Source: DASCOT01 sp965197275
GTDB taxonomy: Bacteria > Acidobacteriota > UBA890 > WLXD01
Reading direction: 5' to 3'
Assembly (NCBI GenBank): GCA_965197275.1
Contig: CBDAMQ010000030.1
Span: 248,001 to 312,000, forward strand
Length of the DNA: 64,000 nucleotides
A program made the position numbers and the translations under genes. Of the stretch, positions 59,916-64,000 are shown one piece after another. Under the pieces are notes generated by a model that worked only from the letters and a program-made list of their open reading frames with translations, did no database searches and was not told where the DNA came from. Each line of letters starts with the position of its first letter. Position 1 is the stretch's first letter.

Positions 59916-61616
59916 CTATTGCGCCCTCATGGCCACAGCCTCGTCGTACAGGGCACACGCGTCCGCGCGCAGGCCGGAACCGGCCCGCACCTGGTCGCCG
60001 AGCTCGAGGTAGGCCTCCGATGCCGCGTCCCACTCCGGCCAGACCGTCGAACCGTCACCGTTCGGATTACCGGTGGCGGCGAAGCGTGTCCAGTACCCGC
60101 CAACCGCCTCGGCCAGCGCGGCGTCGGTCGCGTCCCAGGGCATCCAGCTGTCAGGAGTGCTGAACACATAGGGGATCTCGGCGCCGTGGAAAGCGCCCAG
60201 AGTCCCGCCGGGCTGTACGCGACTGAAGTAGTACAGCCACGCCTTGGCGCCAGTCTGTGTCATGCCTGCGATGAGGTGCTTGGAGCCACAGCCCTGGCCA
60301 TTGTCGGTGAAGAAGCGGTCCACCAAACTCGCCGACGCCGTGGCCCCGTCGACTGGATAGATCTCCAGAGCTCGTTCGGCCAGCGAGCCGTAGCGGTCGC
60401 GGACCATCTCCTCGAACTGATCCGCCGGCATCTCGCGCGCGCCCATCGCGGCCTCGTTGGCGTTGGAACCGATCATCAAGGGCACCGGATGCTGATCGCC
60501 GGCCGCAAAGGTCTCCCCCAGCGGGCGCGGCAACACCCAGCCGTCGAAATTCACACCGCCGCGGCCCGGCGGCATCGGGACACCGAGGATGTCCTCCATG
60601 CTCGCCTCGCGCAGGGCCGCCACCGCCTCGGCGGGATCAGCGCTTGCCGCACGGCCGCCGAGCGCTTGGCCAAGTTGCCGACCGCGTTCTTCAGCCTCCG
60701 CCAGACTGTTGTACGACGCGAACCGATAGCCGCCGCTCTGCGAGATGGCGCCGTGGAACAGACCCTCCGCAAGGGGCGCCGTCATCAGGAACGTCGAGTC
60801 GCGGCCCCCGGCCGACTCGCCGAAGATCGTCACCCGGTCAGGGTCGCCGCCGACCGAGGCGATGTTGCGCTGTATCCACTGCAGGGCCGCGATCTGGTCG
60901 AGCAGTCCGTAGTTGCCCGACGAACCGTGCTCGGATTCAGCCGTCAGCCCCGGGTGGGCCATGAAACCGAAGTGGTTGAGGCGGTAGTTCATGCTGACCA
61001 CCACCACCCCCCGACGGGCCAGGTGGTGTCCCTGGTACGGCGGCTCGGTCGACCAGCCGACAGTGTTGCCACCGCCGTGAATCCACACCATCACCGGTTG
61101 TGCCGTGTCGCCCTGCCAGTTGGTCGTCCACACGTTCAGGTACAGGCAGTCCTCGCTCACGGGCGGAACGCCGAAGACGACGCTCGCATCTTGCCCGAGG
61201 CTCTCGGCCACGGCCCCGTACCAGTCGAGGTTGCTCTGGGTCTGCGCACACGGGGGCGGAAAGGTCGCGGCGGACTGGACACCCGAGCGCGGCTCGATGC
61301 GACGCGGCGGCCGCCAGCGATAATCACCCACCGGGGGGGCCGCGTAGGGCACGCCCTTGAACGCCACCTGCCGACCGTCGGAGCCGAAGTACACGCCCTC
61401 GAGCGTCTCGCCGTCCGCTTCGACGCGGGGTGGCACGTCCATCGACGCACCCGCCGCCGTCGAGGTCGCTGACGCGGCCGCGGGCTCGGAAGCCGGACCA
61501 CAGGCCATCGGAAGCAACAACATGACCGCCGAGATCGCCAGCCATAGGCGGAGTGACGAATGGCCCGACCGTAATGAATGGCCGCGCTGATGAGGTACTT
61601 GCCGGGCCGTCTGCAT
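59916..61616 (-). CDS. Carboxylesterase type B lipoprotein
   Basis: The 566-residue enzyme has a lipoprotein signal (AISAVMLLLPMAC, Cys 39). The type B carboxylesterase domain contains FKGVPYAAPPVGDYRWRPP, SEDCLYLNVWTTNW, the oxyanion-hole VMVWIHGGGNTVG, and the nucleophile motif TIFGESAGG with Ser at 268. The acidic residue lies near SNANEAAMG and the His in LGAFHGAEIPYVF. It hydrolyses esters at the cell surface. AGAGGAT precedes ATG 61616. The downstream flavin oxidase may act on products liberated by it (inference). Confidence 0.92.
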   Translation of the reverse strand: MQTARQVPHQRGHSLRSGHSSLRLWLAISAVMLLLPMACGPASEPAAASATSTAAGASMDVPPRVEADGETLEGVYFGSDGRQVAFKGVPYAAPPVGDYRWRPPRRIEPRSGVQSAATFPPPCAQTQSNLDWYGAVAESLGQDASVVFGVPPVSEDCLYLNVWTTNWQGDTAQPVMVWIHGGGNTVGWSTEPPYQGHHLARRGVVVVSMNYRLNHFGFMAHPGLTAESEHGSSGNYGLLDQIAALQWIQRNIASVGGDPDRVTIFGESAGGRDSTFLMTAPLAEGLFHGAISQSGGYRFASYNSLAEAEERGRQLGQALGGRAASADPAEAVAALREASMEDILGVPMPPGRGGVNFDGWVLPRPLGETFAAGDQHPVPLMIGSNANEAAMGAREMPADQFEEMVRDRYGSLAERALEIYPVDGATASASLVDRFFTDNGQGCGSKHLIAGMTQTGAKAWLYYFSRVQPGGTLGAFHGAEIPYVFSTPDSWMPWDATDAALAEAVGGYWTRFAATGNPNGDGSTVWPEWDAASEAYLELGDQVRAGSGLRADACALYDEAVAMRAQ

Positions 61617-61887
61617 CGTCCGATCCTCTCAGGAGGTAGCGTGCTGAAAAGTCGTGCGAGCGGCCCAGGCGCCGCCCTCAACGGCTGCTGGACGTTAGCT
61701 TCAAAGTCCTCCCGTTACAATGGAAAAGAGGGCCGCACTCCATCCGCCCCTGCACACGGCCGATGGCCGTGCCTGGCCGGCCATTACCGCTGCTACGCTG
61801 GCCGACTTTCTCATTGTCCGGCGGACGCTGTAACGTGACCCGTCAGACCGTCATCCATGTCACGGCGTCCCACCCGAGCCGCTCATA

Positions 61888-64000
61888 TTGCTCAAGCACA
61901 AGTGCGTCCTGTCCGTATGCCTCGCCCTGTTGGTGGCCGCGGCGCCAAGCGCGCACAGGCCGAGTCAGTCCGAGGACGACCCGGCGCAGCAAGAGCGCCA
62001 GGATGAGGCAGTGGCAGCGGAACGCCCGGACGACGGTGCCTCCGAAGCCACGGAACCGAGGCGACCCGCGAGCTTCCCCGTTCGTCTGGTCACACCGGAC
62101 AGCGGCACCGAACGGTCCCCGTCACCTTCGACGGCGCGTCGTCGCGCCATGCCGGCCTCCGTGCCCCCACAGACCGTCCCAAGGGTCATCCCCGTGCGGA
62201 TGGTGGCACCGAACGAGCTCGACGGACCCCCGCGATCGAGCTTCGCGCCGGTCGGCGACCCGACCCGGGTGACGGCGTGGGCGGGCATCCACGCGGATTC
62301 CGTGTCGGGCGTCGAGACCAGTCCTTCGGTGGGCGATAGCCCCTCCGACCCGGAGCAGCCGATCCAGCCCGATCACGTCGGCGTATCGCCAACGATGCGT
62401 GCACCCGGGGTCCGGCCGGAAATGGCCGTGTCGCGCGCCACCGAGGCGCCGGTAATGGATGGGATCGTGGACGATGCGAGCTGGGCGTTGGCCGACGTCG
62501 CCAGCGGTTTCCTGCAGCGCGAGCCGAGGCAGGGCCAGGGGGCCTCGGAGCGCACCGAGGTGCGGATCCTCTACGACGACGAGAACCTGTACATCGGCGT
62601 GATTGCGTATGACAGCGATCCCGGCGCGATCCTCGCCAGCGAGCTACGCCGGGACGCGCTCGGCGGAGGAGGGCGTGGCGGTGGCGGCGATAACCGAGGC
62701 TCGGACGACACGGTGAGCGTCGTGCTCGACACCTTCAACGACGGTCGCAGCGCGTTCCTGTTCCGCGTCAACCCGCTCGGCGCCCGCTACGACGCCACCA
62801 TCCGTAACGAGAGCGAGGTGAACTCCGACTGGGACGAGGCCTGGGACGCCGCCGCGCAGATCACCTCGCGCGGCTGGGAGGCCGAGCTCGTGATCCCACT
62901 CGGCATCCTCCGTTACTCCACGAGCGCCTCGGGCTGGGGGATCGACTTCGAGCGCCAGATACGGCGCAAGAACGAATCGGTGGCGTGGAGCAACTACCGA
63001 CGCGACTTCCGGTTCATCGCCGTATCGCAGGCAGGCGACCTACGCGGCTTCGAGAACCTGTCGTTGAAACAACGGTTCCGGCTCCGACCCTACTTCCTCG
63101 GAACCTCGACGTCGCTGTTTGAAGATCCGACGCGGACCAACAGCGTCGATCAGCAGCTCGGCATCGATGACTTCAAGATCCAGCTCACCTCCACGCTCAC
63201 TGCCGACCTCACCTACAACACCGACTTCGCGCAGGTCGAGCTCGACGACGAGCGCGTCAACCTGACGCGCTTCTCGCTCTTTTTCCCCGAGAAGCGCGAC
63301 TTCTTCCTCGAGGGCGCCAACAACTTCAGCTTCGGGCCGCGCGGCGGCGACGGAAGCACCGAGGCCCCCCTGCTGCGTCTGTACCACTCGCGCAACATCG
63401 GTCTGTCGGACTCGGGGAAGCCGGTGCCGATCGACTTCGGCGCCAAGATGACGGGCAAGGTGGCCGGTGGCACGATGGGCCTGCTGCACGTCCGCACCGA
63501 TACCCCGGATCTCGTCGGCGGCCAGCAATTCACCGCTTTGCGCTGGCGACAGGATGTGCTGTCCCGATCCAACGTCGGGGCACTGGTCACCAACGTCGAG
63601 AGAGCGGACGGCGGCACCAACACGGTAGTCGGCGCGGACGCGAGCTTCACGTTCTTCGACAACCTCAACATCGCCGGGTTCGCTGCCCGTGCCACCGACG
63701 ACACGTTCGAAGACGGCAAGTTCGCAGGACAGGTCCGCGTCGCCTGGCAGAGCGACCTGTGGCGCGCCAGCTTCGACCTCACGCACATCGACCCCGAGTT
63801 CAGGGCCGATCTGGGCTTCGTCTTGCGCCAGGATGTCGTGCGCCGCGTCTACCGCGCATCGTGGAATCCTCGGCCCGGCGGTATCCCCTGGCTGCGATCC
63901 GTGAACTTCAGCGCCAACCAGACGACGTTCCACGACACCCATGGCGAGCTCGTCGGGCGCGAGTCATGGGCCGGCGCGTTCTTGAACACCGAGGCGGGCG
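61888..64000 (+). CDS. DUF5916 outer-membrane protein with N-terminal CBM9-like domain, 3' end outside the window
   Basis: The open frame runs to the right edge. A stop at 61831 and the lack of ATG/GTG before the hydrophobic stretch leave TTG 61888 as start, giving the signal LKHKCVLSVCLALLVAAAPS. A Pro/Asp/Ser-rich linker of ~165 residues follows. A CBM9-like beta-sandwich comes next (APVMDGIVDDASWALADVAS, VRILYDDENLYIGVIAYDSD, WEAELVIPLGILRYSTSASG), leading into the DUF5916 barrel (YNTDFAQVELDDERVNLTRF, SLFFPEKRDFFLEGANNFSF). Family members are predicted outer-membrane beta-barrels next to hydrolases. The long linker is atypical, and the gene is divergent from the esterase gene. Confidence 0.85.
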   Translation, partial: MLKHKCVLSVCLALLVAAAPSAHRPSQSEDDPAQQERQDEAVAAERPDDGASEATEPRRPASFPVRLVTPDSGTERSPSPSTARRRAMPASVPPQTVPRVIPVRMVAPNELDGPPRSSFAPVGDPTRVTAWAGIHADSVSGVETSPSVGDSPSDPEQPIQPDHVGVSPTMRAPGVRPEMAVSRATEAPVMDGIVDDASWALADVASGFLQREPRQGQGASERTEVRILYDDENLYIGVIAYDSDPGAILASELRRDALGGGGRGGGGDNRGSDDTVSVVLDTFNDGRSAFLFRVNPLGARYDATIRNESEVNSDWDEAWDAAAQITSRGWEAELVIPLGILRYSTSASGWGIDFERQIRRKNESVAWSNYRRDFRFIAVSQAGDLRGFENLSLKQRFRLRPYFLGTSTSLFEDPTRTNSVDQQLGIDDFKIQLTSTLTADLTYNTDFAQVELDDERVNLTRFSLFFPEKRDFFLEGANNFSFGPRGGDGSTEAPLLRLYHSRNIGLSDSGKPVPIDFGAKMTGKVAGGTMGLLHVRTDTPDLVGGQQFTALRWRQDVLSRSNVGALVTNVERADGGTNTVVGADASFTFFDNLNIAGFAARATDDTFEDGKFAGQVRVAWQSDLWRASFDLTHIDPEFRADLGFVLRQDVVRRVYRASWNPRPGGIPWLRSVNFSANQTTFHDTHGELVGRESWAGAFLNTEAG

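Noticed and set aside
59604..61472. A 622-codon plus-strand ORF
   Set aside because: It is antisense to the carboxylesterase and amine-oxidase genes and has Arg/His-rich composition typical of reverse-strand shadows.

Overview
The window is a 64 kb piece of a high-GC bacterial chromosome, probably from an uncultured environmental bacterium. The conserved gene set is rich in exported enzymes and lipoproteins. It includes a GWxTD protein, two M48 proteases, a DUF1592/DUF1552/ankyrin cluster, a DUF5916 outer-membrane protein, a creatininase-like protein, a long FadE-type acyl-CoA dehydrogenase and a RecQ helicase. This mix occurs in Acidobacteriota and in some deep-branching Gammaproteobacteria. 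FadE and the DUF2924/serine-recombinase cassette lean proteobacterial, GWxTD leans acidobacterial, and the sequence alone does not settle it. No rRNA or tRNA gene was recognised.

Region 1 (1-27 kb) is mostly intact host genome. It holds a MacA/MacB-like ABC exporter operon (partial adaptor, ATPase, two permeases), an M28 peptidase broken by several single-base frameshifts, and two M48 proteases that flank a translationally coupled methyltransferase-DUF899-GST operon and a GWxTD protein. RecQ, an FKBP lipoprotein, a MITE-like element of about 290 bp, a secreted DEDDh-exonuclease-like protein lacking one catalytic Asp, a serine beta-lactamase-like hydrolase, FadE, a CapA-like protein, a coupled lipoprotein pair, an amidohydrolase and a membrane-anchored sulfatase-like protein follow.

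Region 2 (27-48.4 kb) is a mosaic accessory island of insertion sequences and gene debris. It contains two IS3-family elements that are complete end to end, plus one degenerate IS3 copy. An IS481 element, IS30 and IS256 fragments, and a tyrosine-recombinase scrap are also present. A DUF2924 + serine recombinase pair is broken by a 2-nt shift, and a second recombinase fragment lies elsewhere. A dispersed repeat family carries GAACAGGGAA iterons at 21-22 bp spacing; it occurs three times, and two copies are attached to truncated endonuclease IV (nfo) genes. There is a type I-E-like CRISPR array without cas genes, cut at both ends; an IS407-group element sits on its leader side and joins it to a beheaded AAA-ATPase/DUF4435 gene. 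Intact or near-intact genes inside the island are an M20 peptidase, a PQQ-type beta-propeller, an NTase and a 53-residue membrane protein.

Region 3 (48.6-64 kb) returns to host genome: a class III aminotransferase, the DUF1592 -> DUF1552 -> ankyrin operon, a creatininase-like protein, an SRPBCC-ArsR operon with an AT-rich palindromic operator, a carboxylesterase-flavin amine oxidase operon, and a DUF5916 protein that runs off the right edge.

Two of the M28 frameshifts and the endonuclease/exonuclease/phosphatase frameshift fall in runs of four or five identical bases. Those could be long-read assembly errors. The 2-nt insertions and truncations in the mobile elements look like genuine decay.
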